Source: Pomacea canaliculata (Eukaryota > Mollusca > Gastropoda > Architaenioglossa > Ampullariidae). Taken from it: 64,000 nucleotides of DNA. Where the stretch lies: NCBI RefSeq assembly GCF_003073045.1, contig NC_037596.1:13947950-14011949 (forward strand). Direction: 5' to 3'. Shown piece by piece: positions 48,601 to 62,800 of this stretch (within the stretch, counting starts at the first letter, position 1; every line of letters starts with the position of its first letter). The notes below the pieces were generated by a model. It was not told the origin of the DNA and did not search any database. It worked only from the letters and a program-made list of their open reading frames with translations. A program made the translations under genes and the position numbers.

Positions 48601-50367
48601 AATTATTCAATAAGTGAAGTAGAAAAATATGTTCAGAGGTCTGCAGTGATATTTTTCTGTTAATGTTTTCCTTTAAGTATTTTTCACAACACATTTTATG
48701 AGTTTCTTTCATTTGTTTATAAACCATTCCTTTAACTTAATTCCTCAGGGTCTGGAAGTGGGAGATGAAATAGTACAGTTTGGCTCTGTGTCAGCTGAAA
48801 ATTTCAGGAATCTACAGCAGATTGGGGAAGTGGTACAGCATAGTGTTGGTGTGAGTATTTGCATAGGCTTTAACAGATTACACAAAAGCTACATGCAATG
48901 GCCATTTTATCAAATAGTTCTGTAGTTTCAGCACACAGAAAATCATTCTTTTTACCTCCTTGAAAGCAAACGAAATGATTATAATAAATTATAATAAATT
49001 TGTGTCATTCAGTGTCCTCACCAACAGGCAAGCTCATTACCGTAAGCACTATTAGCAATATCCACGTAACATTTACAATGATGTAAAACAAAGATCAATA
49101 AAAGACTAGCTGTGGTAGTAAAGTATGCTTGTTTCACCTGACATGAAAATCTTCAAAAAACAAGGCTTAGTGATATCAGGAAAATATTAAGAAATAATGT
49201 CATAGCAAATAGCAAAAATACATGATCATCACTTAAGTTTATTCACTTCAACTCAATTATAATTGCTACCGAAACAAGTGAAGTATGCCAGAAGGAAAAA
49301 TATGGCCCATAAATCCATTCAATTCATACTTATGTTTATTAGAGAATAAATAAAATCCAGCCAGAAAAGAGAAGAGTGAAAGGTATCTGAGGTAGTAAAT
49401 AAACACGAAAAACCAGTACTAATGACTAAATCAAAATATGACCACAAAACAAACAAAATCAAGGAGACCCAATTCCTTTAGTCTGTTACACAAAAGAACA
49501 TAACACTTGGGAGGTCACTAGAGAGTGACATATTACAGATTCATTGTCCTTATTGATTTATAGGGTTTATTTTTTATTTGTAATCATTTAATAAATATTA
49601 ATAAAATATATATTAACAAACCTCTAAATTTTTTGTATAGATTTACATTACACTAGTGTTACAGTTTTACTCCTATTTTAAAATACAGGCTGAGACCTTT
49701 TTAACTTGTCTTCTCAAGATACTTAAGAGTGTTCAACTTGTTAAAGTTTGTTTAATTTTATGGCAGCGCCCAATACGTATTCAAGTACTAAGAAATAATC
49801 AACCACTTGCTGTCAGCATAACACCAGGACCATGGAGTGGGCGAGGCAATCTGGGGTGAGTACAAAAGGGCTATTTCCCCTTTTGCAAATTTTAGTTTAA
49901 AAAGGAAAAGTCACCTGTAGTAATTTTAGTTTTATTCCTTGTTACTCCACGGGGAGCATAGGGCTTCAACAACACCACATGGACTCAACTGTGGAGGGCT
50001 GTCCAAAACCGCATCCGCTGGCGAGATGTTGTTGATGCAGCCCTAACCTCCTCGAGGAGTAACAAGGACTAAACATGTGGTTCAAAACTAGGTGTAGCTT
50101 TGAAGAGAAATCCATTCTGTCACCGTCTTCTGAGAGGGGAGATAAGTTCACACTATAGCTATGTCAGGCATGTATGCAGATGTTAGTAGCGGCAACTTTT
50201 CAAGAAATTTGTGATTATTAATGCCTTCACAATAACACAATAACAAAAAAAAAAAGGAAACCCATTTTGAATGGTTGCAAAATATTTTATTTTGTTGACA
50301 TTGTATGAACTGTATCCTTACTTGTTGTTCTGTGTGCAGGTGCAACATAATTGCTATCAAGAGATGA
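45668..50367 (+). CDS. PSMD9: 26S proteasome non-ATPase regulatory subunit 9 (assembly chaperone, PDZ)
   Basis: Six exons joined in phase: 45668-45754, 47781-47883, 48285-48478, 48749-48850, 49767-49855 and 50340-50367, giving 182 residues. The N-terminal helices read [20 protein letters not shown], then [19 protein letters not shown] and [19 protein letters not shown]. The PDZ-like domain reads [33 protein letters not shown] and [19 protein letters not shown], and the protein ends [15 protein letters not shown]. This matches PSMD9 (yeast Nas2) throughout, including the conserved GCNII tail. The protein escorts the Rpt4/Rpt5 ATPase pair during assembly of the 19S base and is not kept in the finished proteasome. 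Introns 1 and 5 hold retroposon remains. A poly(A) signal candidate lies at 50788-50793. Confidence 0.95.
46190..47302 (+). mobile_element. Decayed non-LTR retrotransposon (LINE) in PSMD9 intron 1
   Basis: Broken plus-strand frames follow a common invertebrate LINE ORF2 in order: [20 protein letters not shown] (near 46275), a LLAEEQAGF/RPGRST-like stretch near 46385-46430, a reverse-transcriptase block with [12 protein letters not shown] (near 46670), [20 protein letters not shown] (near 46845), [20 protein letters not shown] (near 46987) and [19 protein letters not shown] (near 47250). Stops and frameshifts are frequent, so it is long dead. A SINE adjoins it exactly where the GTLEGG/RRRG-type end of the ORF should continue. 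Confidence 0.75.
47303..47690 (+). mobile_element. tRNA-derived SINE, near full length, copy 3
   Basis: A-box-like TGGCACAATGG (47316-47326), B-box GGTTCAGATCTCC (47367-47379), then the same body as copy 1, ending near accagtcaaaggacgaatga. It is inserted in the LINE of PSMD9 intron 1 and ends about 90 bp before the acceptor of PSMD9 exon 2. Confidence 0.78.
49937..50067 (+). repeat. 131-bp unit with 12-bp inverted ends and a LINE-like tail frame
   Basis: CCTTGTTACTCC (49937-49948) and GGAGTAACAAGG (50056-50067) are perfect inverted repeats. The plus strand between them reads [20 protein letters not shown], then [12 protein letters not shown] and a stop, which looks like the end of a LINE ORF2 (WRxxVxxxSSRSN-type ending). 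It could be a short LINE 3' fragment with fortuitous inverted ends or a small non-autonomous DNA element. It lies in PSMD9 intron 5. Confidence 0.4.
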
Positions 50368-53300
50368 GTTTGTAAACAGTGCAGGTGTTTTGTTCATGAG
50401 AATCATACAGTTTTTCAAGGATTGTTCCTGCTTGAATGCTTCTGTAACAAAGCTGAGAGTCTGTAAATCAAGCCTTCGTCATATTCTAGTTGCATTTCCT
50501 TTTGGGTTAACTGCAACAATTTTTATGCCAGTGGTATAGTCAAATATGCTGATTAATTTTTTTTAACCCTTTGCAGTTCAAAATTTAGTAGGCGTGGTTT
50601 TTCAATGAAAGAACAAAGTGTACTGTGTGCAGTCCTGACACCAGATGTATGTGGGTACTGAGGCCATAGCTTAGTTCTCTTCATGACTAGGAGGTGCATA
50701 AGGACTGATGCTATTAGTCAAGTGATATTATTATAGAAGCTTATTTTGTAGTTATAGACCTTCGTTGTGGAAATATGAGAGATACATAATAAAGAGAAAA
50801 TCTACCCTTTAACCCAGTTGTATTGAGAATTTGGTTTGCTTTCTTGCCAGTGAATGAAATTTGTATAATAAAAAGGCAGTTGTCATAGGCTATGAAACAT
50901 TTCGATCAGAGAAATATGAAATATATAAGTTGTGCCTAGTCATTTAACCATATAGATAATGCGCAGTAGCTTGTAAAAATTTTAAGTGCTTCTCTCTAAG
51001 TAAAGTTGATTACAACCAACATTTTCATTTAGTCCTTATAGTCTTACTATTTCGCCTGTTTGTTAGTTTCCTGTTTTTGTCCTTTAGTCTGTCACACAAC
51101 CTCCAGAGTGCAGAGAGACCTTTTCTTTGTCTCCACTTTGAAAAGCGATTCTTCATATAAATATCAACTTAATTTTTATGTTTTCTGGGGACTACAAATA
51201 TTTATCTCAAGAGAGAAAAATATTTTATACCTGTTGTACTTTAGTGCTCTGTGTCAATGGTTGACAGTCCAGTTCTTTCAAAGAGCATTGTGCTAGAATA
51301 TGAATTTTTGCAACAAAGTGTTCTGAATCTTCATTGATATTATTTGTTGAGTGATAATATTATTCTGACACACTTCTTTGTGCTCTTGATCAACTTCTCC
51401 TTAATTCCAATGTATTAAAAATTTAAGTTTTCGCCCTGTTTCCTTTTCAAGCCAAATTTCTGAAGGCTCCTCATGCCTGACAGTCCAACTAGTTTTCTTT
51501 GTTGCATTTTGGCTCTTTCCCAAGACAAGATCAGACTGACAGCACAATTTTACTTATGCATTCATCACTTAAAGATATTGTTAGTTAAATCTATAATAAG
51601 ATAGAAGAACCCATTGCTTAATAAAAAGGAATCTTCTTTGTGTATGTATTAAGTGGGTTCACTTAAATAGAGCAAAAGCTACATAACTGTATTCGCAAGA
51701 TGCCAAGCTCAGCAGGAAAATAAGCCCTATTGAGAGCAGATGTATAGATTTATGACATTTTAATGGTATCACTGCATGATAGAGGATCCAGACATGAGGA
51801 GCTATAAAAATGTCTTCATGAATGCTGTTGAGTGATACAGAGCCACTTACAACAGATTATTTATAGCCTATAAACAGATACTACCACCATTGGTGGGGTG
51901 GGTTCTGTTTACCAGAACAATACATTTCTTGATAGTCTAGTCACTTCTGCACAAGTCAGCTTCAATGAAAGGAAACTTATTACCACTGGGGTGTGCCTGG
52001 CTCTGTCTACACCCTCAGCTTCCATTCTCTTGGCGAATAATATTTTTCATGTACATCAAATATATGCCATTCCAGTTTAGTTTTTTTGTCTATTAGGTTG
52101 ACACTGACATTTAAGTAGCTATTATAAAGTAAGCAGCATTCAGGCAAAAGGTTAGGGTAATTTAAGTATTTTAATAAGGTAGGAATTGAATGTACTCCCA
52201 TAGCAGAAATCAACAGGACTCTTCTTCCCAGAGTATTATTTATGGAATAAGGTAATTTCAATACAGAGGATTGCCTGTGCCTGCAAGCAAACAATAAACT
52301 TTCATGCATCTAATACACAACACGTAAATATCAGGACATGGGTTTAATTAGCTTGTTTTCATTTGGTCGTCCCACATTTGCCTTCACTGCAATGCAGATG
52401 ACATCTCTGTATAATCTATGGCCTTAATCCTAAAAATGTAACAAAATGAATGATTAAATGATACATATAAAGCAAATGAACAACAAAATTAAAAGTCCTT
52501 ACAGTCATAGCATGATGAGCAGTGAAAGCTTGCAAGCTGGGGAAAATGTTAGGCCTATCAGAATAAATGGACTTTTAAATGAATAGCAGTTGTTGAAGAC
52601 TACTCTTTAGCCCAACATTTTAACTCACTTCCGGGATTTGTTGAGACGATGGGTAATAACCTGAGGCAGTCCATGTTTGACTAAAAAGGCAAAAGCATCT
52701 ATGGTCTGAGAAGCCGAAGAACAAAAATGCTACAAGCGCAAACCAACCAAGTATATAAGTGCACGCATTCAAGTTAAAGAAACTTTCAAATCTTTTCTGA
52801 TCACCACAAAAATGCTCTACATCTTGAATTTATATCACTCTGTTTACAAACAAAATAGTTATGTTTTTTGTAATGGATTGTTTACAATATATACAGATCA
52901 CGCAGTTTGTACAGCAGTATTCAATCTCGAAATGAAAACAAATAACCAAGCTATACAAAACATTACACATTTGAAAACTGATGCACATATTCCATTTCGC
53001 TTTCAGTTTGCTGGTAACTTTCTGTCTGTTTAGATTAAAATATTTGTCCCTTCAATTATTTATCTTAAAAAAAGTCAAGCTACTTTACTGATTGGTTTAA
53101 TAATGTGACGTTATCAGAAACTTTCCAACAAGCCAATTTTAATCATAGTCATAACAGACAAAAATGAATAATAGTATGTCTTAAAACACAACCTGCAGAT
53201 GTAAAGTACTTGCATACATTGTATCAGTAGTATCTTTGTCAAACTTTTGCATGCCTTAGCATTCCAAGCAACTTAAAGCAAGCACAAGACCTGTAAATAT

Positions 53301-56300
53301 ACTCTCAAGACTTAGCAGTGCATCCCTTCATCAGCTGTTCATTATTAAAAATAACCTTAATACAAGTCACAGTAAGAAATCAATTATCTGAAAGGAAATC
53401 TCACTGATAAAGGATCAACAGCTCTTGAGATGTTCGTGCAAGAAAGAATAATCAAATGAATTTTTTTCCAGTATCATGTGCAGAAAACATTAGACAATGG
53501 AGACTGCGTACTTTCTAGCTAACTAGCATCATACAAAGGACAGTACACAACGTGTGGCCCATGCTATGATCGACAAAAAAGGGAAGGGGGGGACAACTGC
53601 ATTTTTAGAAGAACCACCTCTCTTCTTATCACTAGGAAAAAAATACATTATTCTTAGTTATTCATTTTTAGTCATACATGAGGCTAAAAACAAATGATTA
53701 TAAAAACTGCTGAAATGCAAACTTAGTCGTAATTTTACATAAAATAATAAAAAGCACAGCACACTTTAAAAAGTTGGATAGAAAGCAGTCTTACTTTATC
53801 TTCTGCCAGTTTTGCATCAATAAAGGCATGACACTAAGCAAGAATGTCAGATGACCTTAAAACTAAACTTACTGAGCAAATGCAACACACTTTGCCTAAC
53901 AATTACTGCTCGTGGGAATGCAAAATATAGTTTATCTACAAAAAGCAAAACTGATCAAAATACTTTTTTTTCTGGTACTCAAGGAAACAAATAAAAACAG
54001 ATATAAGAACTGATAAAACGCAGTGAAAATTCTACGGATCATAGAGAAGAAATAAAACAGAAGACATTTAAAGATGCTTTACTGTTGGCAGTGTGGAAAG
54101 AATGAGTCTGATTGGATTTTCACTTTAAGGCTTTCATCAGGATGAATCAAACCAGCCCCCAGTGCCACACATACAAACACAAAGCACATATATTTTATTC
54201 TGTCTCAAATATTTTCAAACAGGAATTCTAATAAATGTACATGCAATGTGCCAGTGGATAACATGAATCTGCTCAGCTAATAGCATTCATGCATACATAT
54301 CCTAAAAGAATATTTTCTTTCAAAAATTTAATAAACATACATTCAAGATACAGCTAAATGCATTTGTTGTAAAAGAATTCAGTGTTTTCTTTACAACTAC
54401 TGCATATTTCCAATGAATCCAGCCTCTAAGGCCACACCCACACTAATCAGGTACAGCTTTTTAAATGTCTACTACAAAGCAAAAACTTTTTTCTTTTCTT
54501 TTTTTTTAATGACTGGACACAGCTCAGCCAAGATAGTTTTTCCCCCAAGTCTTGCATACACCGTTTCAATTGTTAAGATGCAGGCCTACAGAACATAAGG
54601 CATAGAAAGAGCTCAACAGAAACACAGACATCAGGATAGACTTGCTAAGACTTCAGACAATGTGAGAGCTAGAACTAAAGTTTAATTAGTCATATTAGTG
54701 GACAATCAGGATGTCATGACCAACTCTGTTCATGGTGATATTTGCAGACATGTATTTCAGGAATGTAAGAGAGTAATTCAACCACATTTGGGGAAACGTT
54801 ACCTAATACTAAGCTCAGTAAAGTGATTTAAGAAAAAAAAATTTGTGCACCTTATAAGACCAGGAAGCCTTCTGACATGCCATAACCAAGAAGAAACAAA
54901 ACCTCAGCAGGCTATTAACTGTTCAGTCATAGACTGAATTCACAAGATACACCAGATGCTGACACTCATCAGGTACCCCTCAGCACCCCCAAGCTCAACA
55001 GTCAGCCCTGCTATGGAACTCAGGTTAACTCAATTCTTCTGCACAAAACAATGTAAAATACACAAACTATTTTGCACAATGCACTCCTTCAACATTTTGC
55101 CACCTAGCATCTCAAAAACAAAAAATGTATGATTTCATAAATATCACATATTAACTAGAGTTTGCCTGAGCTACATTCCAACAGGCCGTTTTGATAATGC
55201 TTGTCTCCCTTTGATTTTGAACTTGACCAAATGCCTAAGCAGGAGTAAGGGAACTGGCTATAGATGAATCAATACACAATAAAAGTCAAACTCCTGAAAT
55301 GTTTTTAAGCTCTTGTCAAATTCTTACTAACACAGGTAAACAACCTGAAAATCTTGGCATTTTTCAAACATGACCAATCCATGAACCTGAGAACTTCAAG
55401 CTTACAATGGTCAATAACTGCAGACTGTTCACATTCACATTTTCATTCAGGCTCTTAAAGCCTGAAAGAAAGAACACAGGTTTCTCACACAAAAGAAGTA
55501 CTTCTTGTTAAAACAAAAAGTGAATCTGATAAACACCACTTCGTTAGCTAAAGGTTACAAGCCTAAAACCATGAGTACAATATGGGAATACGAGTCATTC
55601 ACAGCAATTTAATACTGTAGTGTCTCGGGAGTTTCTTTTTTGGTGGCGACGGACAAATAGAAAAGAGTACAAAGCTACTGCAGCAAACGCTTTTCCGATG
55701 TACAAAGCTGCATGTCTTCCTCTGAAGAAGATTCCCAAAGCACAGGTGAAACCAGCAAAAGTGAATATTTGACAATGATGAACAGTTCATGATCCCACCA
55801 CATTTTTTTCTAGCAAGTAATGGTGTGGAGCTTAAAGGATATGGTCTCTACACGAGTAGAAAACTTGTTACTTGACGTGGCGGAATTTTTTTTTTTTTTG
55901 GCAGCATGTTAATTTTTACGTCTTCAATCAGATGTTTACTGCACTTACAAATTGTGCACCATTGATATCACCCAAAATCACCACAATAGAAATCTGGTTC
56001 TTATATTCTTATAGTGCGATTTATTATTTCTTCTCAAAACAGTACTGGTCAAAGCAGAGATGTAGCCTTAAAAAAATAACTAAGTGAAATAATTGCATCC
56101 AAGAGCACATAGCTTTTCAACACAGCAATTTTTAGCCAAGACTTTTTATGATCTACGCCTTAACCTTGTTTCACAATTGCTGCATTTGTACCCTTTTAGA
56201 TTTGCAATCAATTGTAACCTAACATTTTCAGACATCTGTATGAAATAATCATTTACAGCTGTTTAGGACTAAATAAAATGTGTAAAGAAAAAGGCAAAAA

Positions 56301-56885
56301 TTTTCTGTCAAGTACAAAACTGTATCAATTCTGTTTGTCAGCTTAGTAGCTTCCAAAAATAAAATCATATCAAGATTTACATATTCTGTTTTTGTATATT
56401 CATGAAACTCAAACTAAAGAATTGAAAGGCTCATTAAATCTACCATTTCTGACACTAAAGAATGAAGTGATATTTGAAACAAGGAGTCATCTTCTGGACC
56501 TAAGCTGTAATCAATGCTACACCTTTTGAGAGAGAAATAGAAACATGAAATGTTAGTAAAAATTCTGCTTAGTCTTCTCACTAAATCACATGTTGTGAAT
56601 ATATACTTCTTAGACCAATTTAAACACACCTCAGCAACATAGCTGGGGCACCCTCTGAAGTCCACATGGTCATATTTTCCACAAATAGTGTAAGAAAGTG
56701 TCATCAGCTATGCTAGTTCTAACCTATAAGTGAAGGTTAGCCAATTGGTTTAAGCACAGTACATAAGCCTATCATAACCATTCATCCATCTCACTTATTA
56801 AAAGACCAGCCACACCTCTTACACATGTTCCCCATTCTCAACTGATGACGACTCATACACTCAAGAGACTGATAGTCGTCGGCAT
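50368..56885. other. Tail-to-tail interval between PSMD9 and TOMM70
   Basis: It contains the 3' UTRs of the two converging genes and otherwise no exon I can support. All open frames are short and without domains. The sequence is AT-rich with no clear repeat family seen. The TOMM70 3' UTR may be long, since no strong minus-strand poly(A) signal stands out close to its stop codon. Confidence 0.45.
50788..50793 (+). terminator. Candidate poly(A) signal of PSMD9
   Basis: AATAAA about 420 bases after the stop codon. Another AATAAA lies near 50870; the true site is not decided. Confidence 0.45.
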
Positions 56886-59800
56886 CTATGCATTTCCAGC
56901 ACCACCTAGTGGTATAGAAATGCCAAGCTTCTGCGCCACTTTCATCTGCACCTGTGCAGCATCCAGCAAGGAGTACAGGTGTGCCATCTCACTTTCCGAT
57001 TTCGACAACTGAATAGCCTTCTCAAACATCTCCACAGCCTTTTCCATATCTCCCCTGCAAATCAATGTGCCAGAGTTAGTTTTCATCAAAAAAACATGAT
57101 TTTTTTTCACAGGCATACCAAACAGTTAGATGGGCGAGTAAGTCTTCAAAGACCATACTATAACAAGCAATGGAGACTTACTGTTGTACGCTGATAGTTC
57201 CCAGGATTTCGTAGGCATATTCACACAGAGGGTCCATCTCCAATGCTTCATTTATCAGCTTCAGTGCCTCCTGGATGCTTGACTTCCATTGTAGCAAAAG
57301 CAGTCTGCCCAAAGAGAACTTTTTAATAATAACGCATATTCTAACTCTAAATAGATGTTTCAACATGCTTTCTATGGTGGCAAAGCATAGTTTTCACACA
57401 CTTTATACTTTATATGGCCAGGATGATGATGTAAATATAAAAATGACCCTTGAAGGAAAATGGGTTCTCTACTCCTGGTTTAAAGTAATGAAATGTTTCC
57501 CCTCGCCTAGCACTTTCTCCAACCTAGGTAACCTGAAACACCTTTCCTTTCAAAATCATGGACACCATCAGCAATCAATTAAAAAAAAAAATCTAAAATA
57601 ATAAGAATATAAAGAAAATTTTTAAAAAGTAAAAGTAAAAAAAAGAGACAAAAATTTGAGGCAGTTTTCATACCCACGATGCACGACGGTGTTGGCATTG
57701 TCAGGTTCCAGCTCCAGAGCTTTGATAAACTGTTGATCAGCCTCTTCAAATTTGCCTACGTCACACAAAGACTAGAAAAGAAAGCAAAGGGACTTGTTTG
57801 AATTGTTTGTGCATTAATCCATGCATGTTTGCACAAGCATATTTTGTAATATTTTCTTGAACCAAGCTCTTCCATAAGTTTTCATATTATCTCCCCTGCC
57901 ACAGCAGCTATGAAATGATCTTGAAGCAAAATGTCCAGCTTTGCACTGTCTAGTATTTGACAACTGATAGGCTCTGGGTTTTTTAATTATCTTTTCCAAA
58001 TATCTATCATTTATAATTATAGCATGTATTTAAATTGAGGACCAACAAAAATGTTTCCTGTCCATTTTTCAGACCAAACACAATGCTAAAAGCATGTCTT
58101 GCTAAAATGGGATCATGAATATGCTTTAAACATTGCAGCCATTTATAACAAACAAAAACAATGTATTCTGTTGACAAACTGCTGCCAATCTTCACAGCAC
58201 ACCTACCTGACCATACAGCATGTATGCATCTGAGCAATGTGGAAACTTTTTCACTGCTGCCTCAAACAATTTTTGTGCTGACTCTATCAATGATGGATTC
58301 TGCTGTAGAGCACGTCGGTGTTCTACCACAAAATGTAAAACATTTCACTGTTTAATATAAATCTTAAAAAAATACACTTTTCAAATGTTAAACTGTACTT
58401 GTTCGAATTCTTCTACACCTTCTTTGTTATGAATTTATGCATAAGTAGAAGACAGGCAGAGAAAAAAATGCATCTCAATCAATATTTGGTGTCAGAAGAA
58501 TTTGTGGTGTCAAAATTTCCTAAAGTCTCAAACTGATCAGTGGATGTTCGAGTGAACTTAGTCAAAGACATTGCCCTCACCTGCAAATGCTTTTTGTACA
58601 TAGGATGTTGGGAAGTCAGGGGACAGGGAAATGCTTTTATTGAAATCATTAATTGCTTCATCCAGCTTCTCCATTAAAAGATGTTGCTGCCAAATAGAAA
58701 AATAATAATATTTTAAAAATTGGTCTAAAACAGCTTTAGCAAATCATACAACTATTCAAAGAACAGGCACATGCACACAAATGAGATGCAAAAAAACCAT
58801 TGGTTTTGGTTTTTCAATTCAAGGAAAAGCAGATGATTAAACCTATATCTTTTATATAACACTGCCATGAAACTAGAAATACTTTATGCTATGGTTTCAA
58901 ATAGTAATAATAACTGACTTTGTAAAGCACATTTCTCAGTGTGAATGCAAGCTCATGGGGTGAATGCAAAACAAAAACTGACAGTACCTACTAAAATATA
59001 ACTGTTAACAGAGAGCTAACAAGATAACAAAAATATGAACAAAATGCAAGGACAAAGAACTGAGGAGAGAGCAGAACAGTAACTTTTATTATGCATATAA
59101 AGTTTGTTACTTACTCTTTTTCATGTACATGCATGCCTATACAAACATTCTCAGATGAGATATACGTGTGTGCAAGCAGACTCGTGTGTACACAAGGTAA
59201 AACTACAGCGCCTCATTTACCTGCCCTCTGTGATGATAAACATCTGAATTGTTTGGGTCTGTTCGTTCAGCAGTAGCAAAGCATTGCAAAGCCTCTGTCT
59301 GTCTGTCCTTCTGCATTAGCAAACTGCCTTTTTTTAAAAGAGCATTGGCCTTCACCTAAACACAAATTTTTACATGTTTACAAGAAAAGGCTTGGAATAA
59401 GAAAAGAAAATGGCTGATATGACCGAGATTTCAACAACATCAATGCAATCAAAAATAAAGATGTATGAATAAAAGCTTACTTGATGCCATAAGCATCAAC
59501 ATAACATAATAGTTTCTTGGATGATAATATGTAAGTCCGTTAATTGTTTAGTCGTGTAAGTTCTTTACAAAATTGAATCACCAAAAGAAATGTCATTTTT
59601 ATAAAGCTAGAATGATCACTTTAAGGTTCCACCGGAAAAAATCTACCACAGATGTAGACTTGTCTACAAAAGGCATATTACCACACAAAAACAATATCTT
59701 CAGAGCTTATTCTGTCACAAAGTGAAAATTTTTGTCTGATGACATTCAATTGCACATACCTCTGGTTTAATGTTATCTATACGCAGGAGAGCATCCAAAT

Positions 59801-62800
59801 CCCTCAACCCTGCGTCACCTTGACCCATCAGAATGTGAAATGTTGCACGTAACAATAACGACTCAGCCACCAACTTAGATCCTGGTGTCTCAATTTCTTC
59901 GGTGGAAAGAGAAATGACCTCATCATACTGGTTAGCCTCAACTAAATCTTTTGCTCGTTCAAAAGCACTGCAAGTACAAAATACAGATAAGATGTGAAAT
60001 TCCTAGAATACAATCAAGAAAGGCTTCGCGTCTTTGATATGAAAAGAGTTTTTAGAGCAATACTTAATCCACTGGATACCAACAATTTACTGCCTTATTC
60101 TGACTACTATGTTTCTGCATGGAGTGACCATAGTCACATGACAACTATAGTCACAAACAGAATCTAATGAGTTAAAACTGTGAGGGTTTTCAGACTCTTG
60201 TAAAAACTTGGAGGTGGGGAGGGGGGAGAGGTAGCTTTCCTCTCTGATAAAATATTGGACATCTAATCAATCAGTACCAAAGATAAAATGTACACAGCAA
60301 TGTACATTTGTTAATATCACAACCTTTATGCCATGTGTTTATAAAGGTGTTTGATAACAAATGACTAAATGACACCTTTCATGTTGGTCCTTGCATGATG
60401 AGGCCTCTAACCTAAACTAAAATTTCTTGGACTCCCAACACCAAACAACGTTTTCTTAAGCACATAATTAGGATCTATATAATAATTTGCCAATGGTTTT
60501 ATGTTGACAATTATTTGCATATAAGTCATAAAATTTATAAAGCCCACCTGGCTGCAGCATTATTTTTAAAACATTTGAATTTGCTAAGTGCATTCCCCTA
60601 TGCTAGCATCAACCAACTACTTTCATCATTAAGCCTATCAGGAAGACGCTAAACCAAACAGCATTTTCACAAGCAACCCTCCTGCTTGCCGTGTGATTTT
60701 ACCACACTGCCAAAGAGTAAAACTTATTGCGCTCAGAACATTGTACTTTTTCCACATGGCTGTAATCTCGAGCCTTTCATTTGATCAAATTAATTGCTAT
60801 GATTAAAATATGATTTAAGACGAACAGCGTTCGGTGCTTATCAAGCAGTCGGAAAAGCAAAGCCAAGCTTGAAGCATCTTGTGTCTTTAAATCGTCATCT
60901 ATCAAAGCACCTGGAAAAGATTCCCATTAACTTTACAGAGCACAGGAATTTTTCCGTCTTGAGTTTTTGTGTTTATAATCCCCAGACAGCCTGGCTGGGA
61001 TACCGTAACATAAAAGCGCACTCTATTATTATTATTTCGTGGGGAATGTGTGAAGCTAAATATCTAACCACGTCATGCAGATGTTCAACTCCTTAACTCT
61101 AAACTGATGAACAAAGTTGAGACACAACCTTGGCTTCTCTAGCAAAACAGCATCTCCATTCTCATCAGAATTTTCCTCTCCAATCACAGTAGTCTGCTCC
61201 TTGACATCTGCTCCATCATCTTTTTTCTCCTTAGGATCAACCTCAGGATGGGCATCTGCAGTCAATCTGTTAGAACGCCCCACCTTGCCAACGTCTTCTA
61301 TTTTTAAAATGGGATCTCTGGCAAATCCAGCAAGATAATTTCTGACATAGAATCTAGATGGTAGGCTTGGCTTCTTCTTCTGTGGGAAAAATAAAATAAA
61401 TAAATAAGAGGCCAGTTTATTTTTAAATGATATCAAGTAGCCATCAAAAGACATGATGAGAAAAATCCGATACAAGCTAAGCACACTTGTATTTCTCACA
61501 GTAGCAGCAGCACGTTTGTATTTTTAAACCCCAAAGATGTTTGAATATTAAGCTTTTATTCGTAAATCTTTACTCTTATGGTGTATACTTCTATTAAAAT
61601 CAAGCACAGTATTTCAAGAAGGAACCTTTGGATCTTTTCAAGCACGATCATGTATAGCTTATAAACTATCAAGGAAACATACTATGAACCCATGAACACT
61701 CAGGACTGACTAGTTCTCATTGTGTACCAAAAAATGCATGTAAACACAGACACGAAAATGCATACAGGGACACTCACATATACTCAAAAATGCATGCAGG
61801 CACATATAGGCACCAATGCACATACACAAAAATACATATGGACACACAAAACACCTGGTAAGCCAGTCTAGCTCGTGATTTCCCCTGCTCTTTCAAGACT
61901 CGGTCAGCAATCTGAAGACTAGCCTGGTTTTGAAAACCTTCTAAAATGCACACTGTAGTAATATCTGCCAAAAAAACAACCATCATATTTTTGATTAATT
62001 AGTAGCCAAAGATCTTTTCTTGGATGACCAAGAATGAATAAAATATATCACGCAGATAAGGTGGAGGATGCAAGTAATTATCTGATATAATTCACAATAT
62101 GAATAAGCAAGTTCTTAAGGGTGTTGTGCATTCAACAATATATTCCCACCTTCTAAGGCATCACGGAACTGTTCCATATGTTCATAAGCTTTGGCTCGCC
62201 GTCCAAGAGCTTTAATGTACTGTGGTTTGAGCTCAAGAGCCATGGTACAGTCACTAACTACTCGCTGATAGTTTTTCTGAAATAATAAAACGAGTTTTAA
62301 AAACACATTTCACACCACCAAATGGCTGTCCACACCCAAGAAAAAAAAATAATGTATATTTATATCATTTTATTATTATTAAAGAAATTTATGTAGTGCG
62401 TTTTTTCACTGATAAGCAAGTTCACACAATGAGTACAACACATTAGACATAAAATGGAAGAATATATGACAGTCTTGTGGACTGAAAGGACTTCTTCATA
62501 ATTCAAAATGTCAGACTTACCCTTCAGTTCTGTAGCCGCAAAAGATATGACATTATAAATTTATGTATACACTCAGTGGAATTGATTGCTCCATGCAAAA
62601 GGAAGAAAATGTGTTTAAGAAATGTGTTTTTTGTTTAAAAATGCATCTCCCACTTGACAAATAGCTCTACGCACTATACAGTACACCTGCGCACACCCCT
62701 GTGTCTGCATGTCTGCTGAATTACTACAATGTAGCTGGTTCACTACATTTAAAGTCCATAGTTGTAGAACAAACAACAGACCTGGGACTAAGATCTATAG

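Noticed and set aside
58905-62460. Two short similar stretches (about 58905-58990 and 62380-62455) resembling a dispersed repeat with 'aaagcacatttctcagtgtgaa'
   Set aside because: The similarity is patchy and I could not define ends or a common structure.
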